NCBI GenBank assembly: GCA_964405975.1
Contig: CAYOPW010000092.1
Span: 1-5,604, forward strand
Origin: Hyphomicrobium_A sp964405975
Lineage (GTDB): Bacteria > Pseudomonadota > Alphaproteobacteria > Rhizobiales > Hyphomicrobiaceae
Direction: 5' to 3'
Length of the DNA stretch: 5,604 nucleotides
The position numbers and the translations under genes were made by a program. The notes beneath the pieces were generated by a model. The model did no database searches, had not been told where the DNA came from, and saw nothing but the letters and a program-made list of their open reading frames with translations. This document shows positions 5,459 to 5,604 of this stretch, in pieces (position 1 is the first letter of the stretch; each line of letters starts with the position of its first letter).

Positions 5459-5460
5459 CC

Positions 5461-5604
5461 ATTGAATAGCAAAGCGAGCTTGTCCTGAGGATGATACTTT
5501 AGCTTATGTCATCTAACATTCATAAAACTAAATACTAATCTTAGGTTTTTCGCGCGCTGCCAAATAAGATCTACAAATAGTGGCCGGAAGCAAAGTCGTT
5601 GTTT
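5461..5604. other. AT-rich right edge, possible promoter region
   Basis: 144 bp, clearly richer in A+T than the rest, especially 5500-5550. No gene is supported. It is the natural place for a promoter of the minus-strand RNA. TTTGCTATTC (read on the minus strand, about 5474-5465) is a weak extended -10-like element placed just before the first stem, but I found no matching -35. Confidence 0.4.

Larger units (their letters stand above)
5318..5460 (-). ncRNA. Candidate small RNA, three hairpins ending in a terminator
   Basis: Read on the minus strand there are three successive structures. First, a perfect 13-bp stem (CCAGATGGCATCA 5458-5446 with TGATGCCATCTGG 5411-5399) encloses a 5-bp inner hairpin (GCTAG 5435-5431, CTAGC 5419-5415) whose loop is TCTCCCCCCGT. 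Second, GCGC-GAAA-GCGC (5373-5362) is a 4-bp stem with a GNRA-type tetraloop. Third comes the terminator with its T tract. The expected length is about 140 nt. The C-rich loop could pair with Shine-Dalgarno sequences, as the CU-rich loops of several alphaproteobacterial sRNAs do; this is inference. I cannot match it to a named family. No clear -35/-10 was found just to the right, though 5461-5604 is AT-rich. Confidence 0.55.

Noticed and set aside
1..5604. CRISPR array, tRNA, rRNA or integrase/attachment site
   Set aside because: No regularly spaced repeats, cloverleaf or conserved rRNA sequence was seen on either strand.

Overview
The window looks like a piece of an alphaproteobacterial chromosome, most likely Hyphomicrobiales (the Bradyrhizobium/Rhodopseudomonas/Hyphomicrobium type). 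The reasons are a moderately high GC content, a FixK/FNR-like regulator with matching boxes, an OmpW-type porin with an alphaproteobacterial-style C-terminal tail, a DUF2267 protein, and a PpiC-like/HupE gene pair. It comes from a draft scaffold: 2052-2151 is a run of exactly 100 N inside a gene. No mobile element, CRISPR array, tRNA or rRNA is visible.

Layout. At 3-30 a rho-independent terminator closes a plus-strand transcript from outside the window. A minus-strand gene (59-544) encodes a small exported low-complexity protein. After a gene-free gap, a minus-strand Crp/Fnr-family regulator (868-1638) is transcribed away from a plus-strand ompW-like gene (1987-2269) whose middle is lost in the N gap. 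Next comes a DUF2267 gene (2398-2844), about 500 bp with no supported gene, and a translationally coupled pair (3347-5235): a membrane-anchored PpiC-like foldase and a HupE/UreJ-type membrane protein. The last 370 bp hold no gene, but they contain an ordered set of hairpins ending in a terminator that works only on the minus strand. This looks like an unannotated small RNA of about 140 nt.

How the parts work together. The central third reads as a small oxygen- or redox-responsive module. The regulator gene, the ompW-like gene and the DUF2267 gene each have an FNR/FixK-type 14-bp dyad in their upstream region (1710-1723, 1849-1864, 2329-2342). The regulator lacks the FNR iron-sulfur cysteines. 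It has a cysteine at the place, relative to the DNA-contact residues, of the redox-sensitive Cys183 of Bradyrhizobium FixK2. The HupE-type protein has the HX5DH signature and could move a divalent metal such as nickel or cobalt; the coupled PpiC-like protein may help fold it or other envelope proteins. The strongest candidates for something undescribed are the minus-strand structured RNA at 5318-5460 and the three-promoter FixK-type circuit with an altered recognition helix.
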